Part shown: piece by piece, positions 1-8,350 of the stretch | Layout of the letters: each line of letters begins with the position of its first letter | How positions within the stretch are numbered: the stretch's first letter is position 1 | DNA from: a virus | IMG/VR virus record: IMGVR_UViG_3300006916_000340 | Coordinates: 1-25,608 of that record | Strand: one strand, 5' to 3' | Length of the DNA: 25,608 nucleotides | Translations under genes and position numbers: made by a program | Notes under the pieces: generated by a model | Databases searched by the model: none | Seen by the model: only the letters and a program-made list of their open reading frames with translations | Told to the model about the DNA's origin: nothing

Positions 1-29
1 CTAATTGGGTAGATCCTAGCGCAGAATAA
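1..29 (+). CDS. 3' end of an upstream gene (partial)
   Basis: Reading frame 3 from the window edge gives the residues NWVDPSAE followed by TAA at 27-29, just ahead of the next start at 38. Only eight codons are visible, so the product cannot be named. From its place upstream of the tail-type repeat proteins it is probably another virion gene. The frame choice rests on the stop lying close to the next ribosome binding site (AAGGA at 29-33) and is not certain. Confidence 0.4.
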
Positions 30-37
30 GGATTACT

Positions 38-2635
38 ATGCGTATAGTCGGTAATAACCCACAACTATCTAGGCAGACACAAGCAACAGCCTCTGGTGCT
101 ATTACTGGAGGTAAGCCTGTAGTCGTGAATACTGATGGTACTGTTAGTGAAATTAGTGAAACAGCCGAATCACTTGGATCAGAAACAGTTTTTGAAAGTG
201 GTGTAGTTGGTGAGGGTGGTACAGGTACAGTAGCAACATTTGATAGTTCTAATAATAGAGTAATTGTAGCATATTCAGATCAAGGTAACTCTTATTACGG
301 AACAGTTTGTGTGGGTACTGTAAGCGGAACAACCATTACATTTGGAACTCCAACTGTTATTGAGAGTGCATATCTTCTTAACTTTGGTATAACTTTTGAC
401 AGCAATTTAAATAAAATTGTTATTGTATATACTCATCAACCTACTAGTGAAACTGGTAAAGCTATTGTAGGAACTATAGATTCATCTGATAACAGTATTA
501 GTTTTGGTACTGCTGCTACATTTGATTCCAATGCTAATAATTCTAGAAATTCAGTTGCTTTTGATAGTTCAAATAACAAAGTAGCAATAGTTTATAGAGA
601 TTGGGGAAATAGCCAGTATGGTACTGCTAAAGTAGGGACTGTATCAGGTACAGATATAAGTTTTGGATCAGCAGCTGTATTTGAAAGTGCAGATAGTGCA
701 TATATTAAATGTGTATTTGATAGCAGTAACAACAAAGTAGTCATTGCTTATCAAGATAATGGAAATAGCAATTATGGTACAGCCATTGTAGGTACAATTT
801 CTGGAACTTCCATTAGTTTTGGAACAGCAGTTGTATTTGAGTCTGCTAGTACAAGAGACATAGATATAACTTTTGACAGTTCAAATAATAAAGTAGTTAT
901 TGTATATCACGATGCTGGTAATAGTGGACATGGTACATCTGTTATAGGAACGGTGAGTGGTACTGGAATTAGTTTTGGATCTGCTGTTGTATTTGAAGCT
1001 GCTGACACAGAAGATATATCAACTGCATTTGATAACTCAAATAATAAAGTAATTGTTTCTTACTATGATGATGCAGATAGTGATTATGGAAAATATATTA
1101 TAGGAACAGTATCTGGTACATCTATTAGTTATGGAACTGCTGTAACTTTTAATGAAGCAACCACTAAATATACATCAACTGCATTTGATAGCAATGAAAA
1201 CAAAGCTGTTATCTTCTATAGAGATGATGGAGATAGTAGTAAGGGAAAAGGTATTGTACTACAAAATGCTGTAGCAACAAATATAACATCAGAATCATTC
1301 ATAGGCTTTGCACAAGATACAGTAGCAACTGGGCAACCTGTTACGATAAATACTAAAGGTGCTATTGCTGATAATATGCCTCAAATAGCATCTGCTTCTA
1401 GTTCTGTAGGTACTGCTGTTACTTTTGATTCATCTTCTTCAACTCGTATTGCATCTTGCTATGACAGTACAAATAACAGAATTGTTGTTTCTTATGTTGA
1501 TACAGGAAGTGATGATGACGGTACTGTTGCTGTAGGTACGGTAAATGCTTCTGATAATAGTATTAGTTGGGGAACACCTGTAGCTTTTAATAGTAATGTT
1601 AAAATAACAGACAGTAATATTGTACACGATTCTAATAGTAATAAAATTGTTATAGGATATTCAGATGAAGACAATAGTAATTACGGTACTGGAATCGTAG
1701 GAACAATAGATACTTCAGACAATAGTATATCGTTTGGCTCCCCAACTGTATATGAAAGCGCAAATACCGTTACTTCATCTAGAAATTTTGGTGTTTTTGA
1801 TAGTAACTCTAACAAAGTAATTTTTGGGTATCAAGACGATGCTGACAGCAATAAAGGTAAAGCCGTAGTAGGTACAGTTAGTGGTACATCAATCAGTTTC
1901 GGTTCCCCTGTTATATTTGAAACTGGATATGCTATTCATATGGATGCAACTTTTGATACCAGTAATAATAAAGTAGTTATTGCATATAGAGACTACGGTA
2001 ATTCTGATTATGGAACTGCTGTTGTAGGAACGGTAAGTGGTACATCTATCTCATTTGGTACTCCTGTTGTTTACAATAGTGCAGAGTCAGATTGGAACTC
2101 TGCTACATTTGATAGTTCTAATAATAAAGTAGTTATTTCTTATCAAGACAAAGGTAATTCTAGTGTTGGTACAGCTATTGTGGGTACGGTTAGCGGAACT
2201 AGTATTAGTTTTGGTTCAGAAGTTGTGTATTCAAGTGGAACAGCAACATATACATACGCAACTTTTGACAGCAATCTTAATAAAGTAATAATTGGGTATC
2301 GAAATGATGCTAGTAGTAATAGAGGGGATTTTGTAATTGGTACAGTATCGGGTACGTCTATATCATTTAATTCTCCTGCTACCTTTGAATCTGATGCAGT
2401 AACATGGGTAAGGGCTGCTTTTGATTCTAGTGCTAAAAGAACAGTATTTACTTTTAATGAAGATAACAGTGCTGGAAAAGGAGTAGTTATGCAACCTGCT
2501 GGAATACTAGAAGACATAATACCAGCCCAAACATATTTTGTACAAACAGATGGCACATTAAGTCAGACAGCAGATGATCCATCAGTAACAGCAGGAACAG
2601 CAGTAGCTGGTTCTACATTGATTGTGAAAGGGTAA
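38..2635 (+). CDS. Giant beta-repeat virion protein, two predicted seven-bladed propellers
   Basis: An 865-aa protein made almost wholly of ~52-residue repeats with the pattern VGTVSGTSISFG...FES...FDSSNNKVVIAYRD..NS.YGTA. The FDSSNNK-type strand occurs seven times, is interrupted by a linker (NAVATNITSESFIGFA, about residues 412-427), then occurs seven more times. Seven units per array with this spacing is what a seven-bladed beta-propeller needs. The N-terminus (ASGAITGGKPVVVN) and C-terminus (YFVQTDGTLS...LIVKG) match those of the next gene, so the two are paralogues. Gly, Ser, Thr and Asn are very common, as in phage tail and fibre proteins. No signal peptide, membrane segment or catalytic motif is visible. 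Inferred role: a distal tail or receptor-contact component. An AAGGA ribosome site lies about 5-7 bases before the ATG. Confidence 0.8.
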   Translation: MRIVGNNPQLSRQTQATASGAITGGKPVVVNTDGTVSEISETAESLGSETVFESGVVGEGGTGTVATFDSSNNRVIVAYSDQGNSYYGTVCVGTVSGTTITFGTPTVIESAYLLNFGITFDSNLNKIVIVYTHQPTSETGKAIVGTIDSSDNSISFGTAATFDSNANNSRNSVAFDSSNNKVAIVYRDWGNSQYGTAKVGTVSGTDISFGSAAVFESADSAYIKCVFDSSNNKVVIAYQDNGNSNYGTAIVGTISGTSISFGTAVVFESASTRDIDITFDSSNNKVVIVYHDAGNSGHGTSVIGTVSGTGISFGSAVVFEAADTEDISTAFDNSNNKVIVSYYDDADSDYGKYIIGTVSGTSISYGTAVTFNEATTKYTSTAFDSNENKAVIFYRDDGDSSKGKGIVLQNAVATNITSESFIGFAQDTVATGQPVTINTKGAIADNMPQIASASSSVGTAVTFDSSSSTRIASCYDSTNNRIVVSYVDTGSDDDGTVAVGTVNASDNSISWGTPVAFNSNVKITDSNIVHDSNSNKIVIGYSDEDNSNYGTGIVGTIDTSDNSISFGSPTVYESANTVTSSRNFGVFDSNSNKVIFGYQDDADSNKGKAVVGTVSGTSISFGSPVIFETGYAIHMDATFDTSNNKVVIAYRDYGNSDYGTAVVGTVSGTSISFGTPVVYNSAESDWNSATFDSSNNKVVISYQDKGNSSVGTAIVGTVSGTSISFGSEVVYSSGTATYTYATFDSNLNKVIIGYRNDASSNRGDFVIGTVSGTSISFNSPATFESDAVTWVRAAFDSSAKRTVFTFNEDNSAGKGVVMQPAGILEDIIPAQTYFVQTDGTLSQTADDPSVTAGTAVAGSTLIVKG
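176..1275 (+). repeat. Seven-unit beta-repeat array 1
   Basis: Seven degenerate coding repeats averaging about 156 nt (52 aa). The seven core strands read FDSSNNRVIVAYSD, FDSNLNKIVIVYTH, FDSSNNKVAIVYRD, FDSSNNKVVIAYQD, FDSSNNKVVIVYHD, FDNSNNKVIVSYYD and FDSNENKAVIFYRD. The array opens on a half unit (GSETVFES) and closes on the complementary half (GKGIVLQNA). This circular offset is usual where a propeller closes by pairing its first and last strands. Copies are diverged at DNA level, so this is an old protein repeat, not a recent DNA duplication. Confidence 0.8.
1408..2505 (+). repeat. Seven-unit beta-repeat array 2
   Basis: A second set of seven units in the same protein, opening at GTAVTFDSSSS and closing at GKGVVMQPAG. 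Core strands begin YDSTNNRIVV, HDSNSNKIVI, FDSNSNKVIF, FDTSNNKVVI, FDSSNNKVVI, FDSNLNKVII and FDSSAKRTVF. Average unit length is again about 156 nt. The whole gene therefore looks like an internal duplication of one propeller module, the copies being joined by the ITSESFIGFA linker domain. Confidence 0.8.
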
Positions 2636-2638
2636 GAC

Positions 2639-4093
2639 ATGGTAGCGTACATTCCCCCTAAACAAGTAGGTAAATATAAAGCTGTTGCATCTGGTGCGAT
2701 TACAAATGGTAAGCCTGTAATTGTTAATAGTACTGGTACTGTTACGCAAATTAGTGGGTCTGCACAAGCATTAGGTTCTGAATCAGAGTTTACTACTGGT
2801 GCTGCAAACTATATCAATATAGTACATGACAGCGATAGTGGTAAAAACGTTGTTATTTATAGAGATGATGATGCAAAAGGTACGGCTCGTGTAGGCACAA
2901 TATCAGGAACTGATATATCTTATGGCACTGCTGTCGAGTTTGAGCAAGGTAACACAGAGTTTATTGCAGCTACTTTTGACTCTAACTCTAACAAAGTAGT
3001 TATTGCGTATAGAGATACAGACGATAGTAATTATGGAAAAGCTGTGGTGGGTACAGTAAGTGGAACTGACATTAGTTTTGGATCTGCTGTTACATTTGAA
3101 TCTGCTCATGCAGCTTATATGTCTGCAACATTTGACAGCACTAATAACAAAGTTGTAATTGTATATTGTGATCTAGGAAATAGTAACTATGGAACTGCTG
3201 TAGTTGGCACAGTAAGTGGTACAAGTATAAGTTTTGGAACCCCTGTTGTTTACTCAAGTTCTGCAACATATTGGCAATCAGTAGGGTTTGATACTGCAAA
3301 TGGTAAAGTAGTTATTAACTATGATACGACAACCACAATCTATGTTGGTGGAGGTTCTGCTACTGGTTTAGGTATAGTTGGTACAGTATCAGGAACATCT
3401 ATCAGTTTTGGTACAAGAGCAGGTTGGATGAATGGTGGTCAGCTTTATCCTGATATTGCATACGATAGCGATAGTGGGAAGTTTTTATTTGTTTCTGCTA
3501 ATGGAAGTCAAAGTAACAGAGGAGAAGCAACTGTTGCTACAGTATCAGGAACATCTATCAGTTTTGGTACAGTAGCTGTTTATGAAACAGGTGTAGCAAA
3601 TTATAGTCAAGTTGTAATTGATACTGCTACAAATAAAGCTGTTGTAGCATTTAGAGATCAAGGTGATTCTAATAAAGGTAAGTTTAATGTTGGTACAATA
3701 TCAGGAACAGATGTTTCTTTTTCTGGTGTAACTGAGTTTAACGCTGCTACAGAGTGGATAGGCATAGAGTATGACAGCACTTCAGAAAAAGTGCTTATTG
3801 GTTATAGAGATCAAGGTGATGGGGATGATGGCACTGTTAGAGTATTGCAAAATGCAGTACCAACAAACATAACATCAGAAGGTTACATAGGCATAGCATC
3901 AGGTGGTACATATGCTGATACAGCAGAAGCTACAATAGATGTGGTTGGCACAGTAAACAAAGATCAATCAGGTTTAACAGCAGGTCAGACATACTATGTG
4001 CAGACTGATGGTACATTAGGAACAAGTGCAGATAGTCCTAGTGTAGTAGCTGGAACTGCAATATCTGCAACAGAATTAATTGTGAAAGGTTAA
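2639..4093 (+). CDS. Beta-repeat virion protein, one predicted seven-bladed propeller
   Basis: A 484-aa paralogue of the preceding gene, separated from it by three bases. The N-terminal cap (ASGAITNGKPVIVN, residues ~18-31) is followed by seven ~52-aa repeats, then a NITSEGYIGIA segment and the C-terminal domain (GQTYYVQTDGTLGT...LIVKG). The cap and C-terminal parts are shared with the first gene, which is this architecture with a second array added. The fourth and fifth units are the most diverged (FDTANGKVVINYD, YDSDSGKFLFVS), so surface properties may differ there. No enzyme motif is visible. The inferred role is a tail or receptor-contact protein working with, or alternative to, its larger neighbour. 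Whether the terminal domains bind the virion or form trimers cannot be told from sequence. Confidence 0.8.
   Translation: MVAYIPPKQVGKYKAVASGAITNGKPVIVNSTGTVTQISGSAQALGSESEFTTGAANYINIVHDSDSGKNVVIYRDDDAKGTARVGTISGTDISYGTAVEFEQGNTEFIAATFDSNSNKVVIAYRDTDDSNYGKAVVGTVSGTDISFGSAVTFESAHAAYMSATFDSTNNKVVIVYCDLGNSNYGTAVVGTVSGTSISFGTPVVYSSSATYWQSVGFDTANGKVVINYDTTTTIYVGGGSATGLGIVGTVSGTSISFGTRAGWMNGGQLYPDIAYDSDSGKFLFVSANGSQSNRGEATVATVSGTSISFGTVAVYETGVANYSQVVIDTATNKAVVAFRDQGDSNKGKFNVGTISGTDVSFSGVTEFNAATEWIGIEYDSTSEKVLIGYRDQGDGDDGTVRVLQNAVPTNITSEGYIGIASGGTYADTAEATIDVVGTVNKDQSGLTAGQTYYVQTDGTLGTSADSPSVVAGTAISATELIVKG
2773..3860 (+). repeat. Seven-unit beta-repeat array 3
   Basis: Seven ~155-nt coding units with core strands beginning HDSDSGKNVV, FDSNSNKVVI, FDSTNNKVVI, FDTANGKVVI, YDSDSGKFLF, IDTATNKAVV and YDSTSEKVLI. 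The array opens on GSESEFTTG and closes on VRVLQNAVP, the same circular offset as arrays 1 and 2. Confidence 0.8.
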
Positions 4094-4099
4094 TGACTA

Positions 4100-4333
4100 A
4101 TGGAAGAAATATCGCCAGTAATTTTTTGGAACGTAGTACTAACGCTGGTGATTGGTCCAGCCATTTGGATGTTCAGGAATCTCATGGCAGAGGTTAAACG
4201 AATAGATATACTTCTGAACAGGACTAGAGAAGATTACTCTACTAAGCAAGAGCTAAGAGAAGATATGAAAATGGTATCAGAAGCTCTCCATAGGTTAGAG
4301 GATAAGCTAGACAAAGTATTAGAAAAAAGGTAA
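4100..4333 (+). CDS. Small membrane-anchored coiled-coil protein (holin/spanin candidate)
   Basis: A 77-aa protein with one hydrophobic segment near the N-terminus (VIFWNVVLTLVIGPAIWMF, about residues 7-25). A highly charged helical part rich in Lys, Glu and Arg, with heptad-like leucines, follows (about residues 28-77). There is no Cys lipobox, so it is not an obvious lipoprotein spanin. One membrane span plus a charged cytoplasmic or periplasmic helix fits small holins, inner-membrane spanin subunits and other phage membrane proteins. No endolysin gene is visible beside it, so the lysis assignment is a guess from topology and its place in the late block. The start lies six bases after the preceding stop. 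Confidence 0.6.
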   Translation: MEEISPVIFWNVVLTLVIGPAIWMFRNLMAEVKRIDILLNRTREDYSTKQELREDMKMVSEALHRLEDKLDKVLEKR

Positions 4334-4339
4334 TAGACA

Positions 4340-7300
4340 ATGCAAATGTTTCAAGGATTTAAACCAGAAGGCATGAAGAAGATACAGCAACGTATGGGTT
4401 ATACTGGCCCTGCTGATCAGTTCCAATCTTATTTGCAAGCTAATCCAGATAAGCAGATGATGATGAACAGCTATGTCAACAAAGCTATGAACATGGCTAG
4501 TGGTGGTTATGTACGTAACTTTCAAGCTGGTGGTTATAATCTGCCACGAGGTTTTAACGAACAGAACTATCTAGCAAACAATCCTGATGTTGTAAAAGCT
4601 ATAAGTATGGGTCAGTTTAGTAATGCAGCTGATCACTTTCAAAAGTTTGGCGGTGGAGAAAATAGATCTGGATCAGTTGGTGTGCCAACAGGTTTTGATA
4701 CAACTAATTATTTAACAGCAAATGAAGATGTAAGAGATAATATATATAGTCAAGTTCCTATTGATGAACAGGGCGGTAGAAGTACTGCTGAACTAGATAG
4801 ATTAGCAAAAGATCATTTTACACGTTTTGGTTTTCAAGAAGGTAGATCATTAAATTTAGGTGCTGATCCACGAGATCCAGATCCTATAACTAGAACTACA
4901 CCACCACCACCAGAAGGTACAGTAACACAACCTCCACCAGAAGGTACAGTAACACAACCTCCACCAGCAGATACAGGTACAAGTATAGGTCAGGTTGCTG
5001 CTGATGCAATTAGAGGTACACTACCTGCACCACCTGATCCTAATCGTACATTTGCTACACTACAAGAGTTAGCATCTACACCTAATGAAAGTTTAACCAC
5101 TGATCAACAGCACATACGTAACTTTTATTCTAGTACTCCAGAACAACAAGAAGCTATAAATCAAATGCCAGCATTTCGTAATGCACAGTTGCCTGTTGGG
5201 CAGTATCAACCGGGTGTACAAATAACTGCACCATCAGCAGGTACAGGTACAGGTACAGGAGCTACAGGTGAATCACCACCACCTGTAGTACCCGGACAAG
5301 GTGCGCTTGTAGATGGTGGTGTATATTTAGCAAATAGACAGGACATTGTAGATGCTATTAATGCAGGTAATACATTTGGTTTAGATCCAGCATCATTAGA
5401 AGGGCTAACTGAGCAAGAGAAAAACCAAAGATTAGCACAGGCACACTATGATGCTTTTGGTAACAGTAATAGAATTAATCCTTTAACTGGTTTATCACTA
5501 ACGCCAACTAATTTTGATGATGCACCAGATGAAGTTATTATAGATTACTTAGATCAGTTTCCTGATTTACGTGCAGCTGGTATAGATACTTTAGCTGAAG
5601 CTAGATCACACTATGCACAGTTTGGTAGAAATGAAATAGCATCTGGTGCTAGACCACCTCTTGTACAGTTTGATCTAACACCAGAACAACTAGAAGCATT
5701 TAGATATTCTAATCCAGCATATCAAAATATGACACCAAAAGAGTTACGTACAACATACATAGCTATTGGTGGAGCATCAGGTGCAACTAACTTTGATAGA
5801 AATGCACAGATATTAAATGCTGAACAATTACAAATATATAGAGATAATAATCCTGATCTTGCAAACTTAAGTGATTTTGAATTAAGGCAACACTTTATAC
5901 AGTTTGGTAGACAGGAAATGTTACAGAACAAAAGACCTAAGATAGATGCACTTATACCACCACAATCTCCATATGCAGGACTAACTAGCATAGCAGACAT
6001 AAGTGCAGCTAGACTAGAAACTCCTGTATTAGCAGATGGTACACGTTTAGATGCACAGAAAATAGCAGGTCCAGATGGTACAGTACCAACAGGTACAACT
6101 ATTAGTACAACTGATAGTCAGTTAAGTGCAACAGATCCAGTAGCAACTGCTGGTAATGCACCTGCACCAACAGGTGCTACAGCTACACAAGAAGGTACTT
6201 CATTAGCACAGGTAACAGGTACAACTAACACAGCAACTAGTGTTCAAGGTGTGACGGATTTAAATACTGGACGTACCATGTCACTTACTAAAGCTAAACC
6301 AGAAGTAGCAGAGCAGACTAAATCTCTTATATCAGGAGAACAGGCTGAGACAGGTACAGGTATAGCAATTGATCCTAGCACACAAGTACAACGTGCGGGT
6401 ATAACAGAGGCAGAAACAGTAGCTCCTGTTGCAGAAGCATCTGAAGCTGCTAAGTTTGTAGAACAGATAGTTGCACAGTCTGCTAACCCTACTGCTTCTG
6501 CTACTGTAGCTGGACAGCTTAGTAATTTATTAACTGACTTTGATGCATCTAATCCTCCATCATGGGCTGCTGGTGCAATGAGAGCTGCCACTGCTGAGAT
6601 GGTTAGGCGTGGATTAGGTTCCTCATCTATAGCTGGACAGGCTATTGTACAGGCAGCAATGGAGTCAGCCTTACCTATAGCACAGGCAGATGCACAGATA
6701 CAGGCACAGTTTGAAGGACAGAACTTATCTAACAGGCAACAGATGGCTGTATTTTATGCACAGCAACGTGCTAGTTTTATGGGTCAGGAATTTGATCAGG
6801 GTTTCCAATCTCGTGTAACTAATGCAGCAAGAGTTGCAGACATTGCAGATAAGAACTTTACCGCACAGCAACAGGTACAGCTAGAGAATAGTAACATTGT
6901 AAACACAATGAACCTAAGTAACTTAAGTAATAAACAAGCTGTACAAATGGCTGAGATTGCATCACTAGCACAGCTAGATATAGCAAATCTTAATAATAGG
7001 CAACAGGCAGCTGTACAGGAAGCACAGGCATTCTTACAGAAAGATATGACAGATGTAAGTAACGCACAACAGACTACACTGTTTAATGCACAGCAACGCA
7101 TACAGTCTCTGTTTACTGACAGTGCAGCAGACAATGCACGTAAGCAGTTTAATGCTTCATCTGATAATCAGTCAAATCAATTCTTTGCTAACTTAGCTAC
7201 CCAAACTAGCCAGTTTAATGATGCACAAAAGAATGCTATAGCACAGTTTAATGCAGGGCAAAATGGTACAGTCAGTAGATTTAACAAGGAGATAGAGAAC

Positions 7301-7669
7301 CAGCGTGATCAGTTCAATGCACAGAATAGACTAGTCATTGATCAGGCAAATGCAGTATGGCGTAGGCAGATAGCTACAGCAGATACGGCTGCACAGAATC
7401 GTGTAAACGAATTAAATGCTTCAGCTTTACTAGATATATCTAATACAGCTTACAGTGATCTATGGCAACAGTATTCAGATATGATTGAATTTGCGTATAC
7501 CTCTGCTGAGAATGAGCTAGATAGAATAGCGTCACTAGCAGAAGCTAATATAAATGCTGATACACGTAGAGATATAGCTGATGAAGCAAGTAGTTCAGCA
7601 GCTGGAACAGCAATAGGTGGTTTAGTTGGTACTCTAGGTGCTGCTTTTATAACTAAAGGATTAGGTTAA
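4340..7669 (+). CDS. Large modular virion protein with NPDV-type repeats and Q/N/A-rich helical tail
   Basis: A 1109-aa protein with three zones. Residues ~75-170 and ~327-533 hold about six copies of a module of the form YL..NPDV..A...G.....HF..FG..EGR. The best is YLANNPDVVKAISMGQF at residues 77-93; later copies are weaker. A Pro/Gly/Thr linker containing PPEGTVTQP repeats separates the first copies from the rest. Residues ~740-1075 are rich in Gln, Asn and Ala without prolines (NLSNRQQMAVFYAQQ, QFNAGQN), as in a long helical bundle or coiled coil. The last ~22 residues form a Gly/Ala-rich hydrophobic tail (GGLVGTLGAAF). Size and place in the late operon suit an internal or ejected virion protein that contacts membrane. 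Function is inferred; I recognise no named family and no catalytic motif. Confidence 0.75.
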   Translation: MQMFQGFKPEGMKKIQQRMGYTGPADQFQSYLQANPDKQMMMNSYVNKAMNMASGGYVRNFQAGGYNLPRGFNEQNYLANNPDVVKAISMGQFSNAADHFQKFGGGENRSGSVGVPTGFDTTNYLTANEDVRDNIYSQVPIDEQGGRSTAELDRLAKDHFTRFGFQEGRSLNLGADPRDPDPITRTTPPPPEGTVTQPPPEGTVTQPPPADTGTSIGQVAADAIRGTLPAPPDPNRTFATLQELASTPNESLTTDQQHIRNFYSSTPEQQEAINQMPAFRNAQLPVGQYQPGVQITAPSAGTGTGTGATGESPPPVVPGQGALVDGGVYLANRQDIVDAINAGNTFGLDPASLEGLTEQEKNQRLAQAHYDAFGNSNRINPLTGLSLTPTNFDDAPDEVIIDYLDQFPDLRAAGIDTLAEARSHYAQFGRNEIASGARPPLVQFDLTPEQLEAFRYSNPAYQNMTPKELRTTYIAIGGASGATNFDRNAQILNAEQLQIYRDNNPDLANLSDFELRQHFIQFGRQEMLQNKRPKIDALIPPQSPYAGLTSIADISAARLETPVLADGTRLDAQKIAGPDGTVPTGTTISTTDSQLSATDPVATAGNAPAPTGATATQEGTSLAQVTGTTNTATSVQGVTDLNTGRTMSLTKAKPEVAEQTKSLISGEQAETGTGIAIDPSTQVQRAGITEAETVAPVAEASEAAKFVEQIVAQSANPTASATVAGQLSNLLTDFDASNPPSWAAGAMRAATAEMVRRGLGSSSIAGQAIVQAAMESALPIAQADAQIQAQFEGQNLSNRQQMAVFYAQQRASFMGQEFDQGFQSRVTNAARVADIADKNFTAQQQVQLENSNIVNTMNLSNLSNKQAVQMAEIASLAQLDIANLNNRQQAAVQEAQAFLQKDMTDVSNAQQTTLFNAQQRIQSLFTDSAADNARKQFNASSDNQSNQFFANLATQTSQFNDAQKNAIAQFNAGQNGTVSRFNKEIENQRDQFNAQNRLVIDQANAVWRRQIATADTAAQNRVNELNASALLDISNTAYSDLWQQYSDMIEFAYTSAENELDRIASLAEANINADTRRDIADEASSSAAGTAIGGLVGTLGAAFITKGLG
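4569..4848 (+). repeat. NPDV-type module, copies 1-2
   Basis: Two clear protein modules. The first runs from YLANNPDVVKA to HFQKFGGGENR (residues ~77-109). The second runs from YLTANEDVRDN to HFTRFGFQEGR (residues ~124-169). Weaker copies lie at about nt 5320-5480, 5528-5650, 5680-5790 and 5815-5940, for example YLDQFPDLRAAG..HYAQFGRNE and YRDNNPDLANLS..HFIQFGRQE. The same module stands alone in the 50-aa gene at 17934-18086. Confidence 0.7.
4907..4967 (+). repeat. 27-bp tandem repeat coding PPEGTVTQP
   Basis: Two perfect 27-base copies start at 4907 and 4934, and a partial third starts at 4961. They encode the nine-residue unit PPEGTVTQP within a flexible Pro/Thr linker. The copies are identical at DNA level, which points to recent slippage or duplication and possible length variation among relatives. 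Confidence 0.85.
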
Positions 7670-7866
7670 TGAATAATAACTATACAACAGATGTGTATAA
7701 TAGGTTAATGAAAAGTATGGAGACATCAGAACCTGAACCTAAAAAAACAGGTTTGCTTACACGTAATACAAAAAGCATGAAGAAAGAAACTCCATCTGAA
7801 ATTGACATAGTAAGACAGTATGTACGTGTTATACAAGACCAGAGAGGTAACTTTAAAGATGGTTGA
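7669..7866 (+). CDS. Small hypothetical protein
   Basis: A 65-aa, Lys/Glu-rich soluble protein that I do not recognise. Its start overlaps the stop of the large upstream gene in a TAATG arrangement, which indicates translational coupling in the late block. Its last eight bases overlap the start chosen for the next gene. No membrane segment or motif is visible. A small virion or assembly factor is possible from position alone. Confidence 0.65.
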   Translation: MNNNYTTDVYNRLMKSMETSEPEPKKTGLLTRNTKSMKKETPSEIDIVRQYVRVIQDQRGNFKDG

Positions 7867-8350
7867 TGAACCTAAATTTGACGCTCCTATTCCGGGCATG
7901 TCATTAACAACAGAAGTGGGCAATAGACCTTGGCAACAACCTACTAGATTTACTAAGACTAAAGATGTGGCAGAATACTACATAGAAAAATTAGCAGAGG
8001 ATGAGTTTGCTGACATGCTAGTAGATGTAGCTGAGACAGGTATACCTCTAACCACAATAGCTAATACAATACAAATGAACAGTGTAATGCAGGGCATACA
8101 TAGTGTAGACTCTGGTATACTTGCACTGCCTGTGATTATGGAGATGATGTTAGTTACAGTAGAAGCTGCTGGTATAGAGTACAATAGTGGTATGGAAAAA
8201 AATACAGAAGATCAGCCTATGAATACTTCACTGCTACTATCTAAGCTAGAAGAATTTACTACAGAGAAAACAAATGAAGAACCAGAAGATATGCCTATGC
8301 CAGTTATAGAACCTGATATGGGTGGTGGGTTAATGAGCAGGAGACAATAA
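7859..8350 (+). CDS. Conserved-looking virion-associated protein, function unknown
   Basis: A 163-aa acidic protein beginning MVDEPKFDAPIPGMSL. An in-frame ATG at 7820 would add 13 residues. I prefer 7859 because it has an AGAGAGG ribosome site about 11 bases upstream and only a short overlap with the preceding gene. The middle is helical with Met-rich hydrophobic stretches (LALPVIMEMMLVTVEAAG, about residues 91-108), perhaps a membrane-active or buried helix. The C-terminus is acidic and ends in GGGLMSRRQ. It overlaps the next gene by one base (TAATG). Position suggests a virion component expressed with the ejection-type proteins, but I cannot assign a family. Confidence 0.65.
   Translation: MVDEPKFDAPIPGMSLTTEVGNRPWQQPTRFTKTKDVAEYYIEKLAEDEFADMLVDVAETGIPLTTIANTIQMNSVMQGIHSVDSGILALPVIMEMMLVTVEAAGIEYNSGMEKNTEDQPMNTSLLLSKLEEFTTEKTNEEPEDMPMPVIEPDMGGGLMSRRQ

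Noticed and set aside
2143-2556. 137-aa minus-strand open frame
   Set aside because: Antisense to the repeat-protein gene. Long reverse frames arise from its repetitive GTT/ACT-rich codons, and no family resemblance is seen.
176-3860. Possible CRISPR-like or DNA direct-repeat array
   Set aside because: The repeats are conserved as protein, not as DNA. Unit length varies by whole codons and there is no spacer structure.
4569-4848. RTX-type calcium-binding repeats
   Set aside because: The NPDV modules resemble units found in some secreted proteins, but there is no GGxGxDxxx nonapeptide, so calcium-toxin function is not supported.
6244-7134. Two minus-strand frames of 115 and 112 aa
   Set aside because: They sit opposite the 1109-aa gene in Gln/Ala-rich coding sequence and are rich in Cys, Ala and Leu, typical of the complement of GCA/CAG codons.
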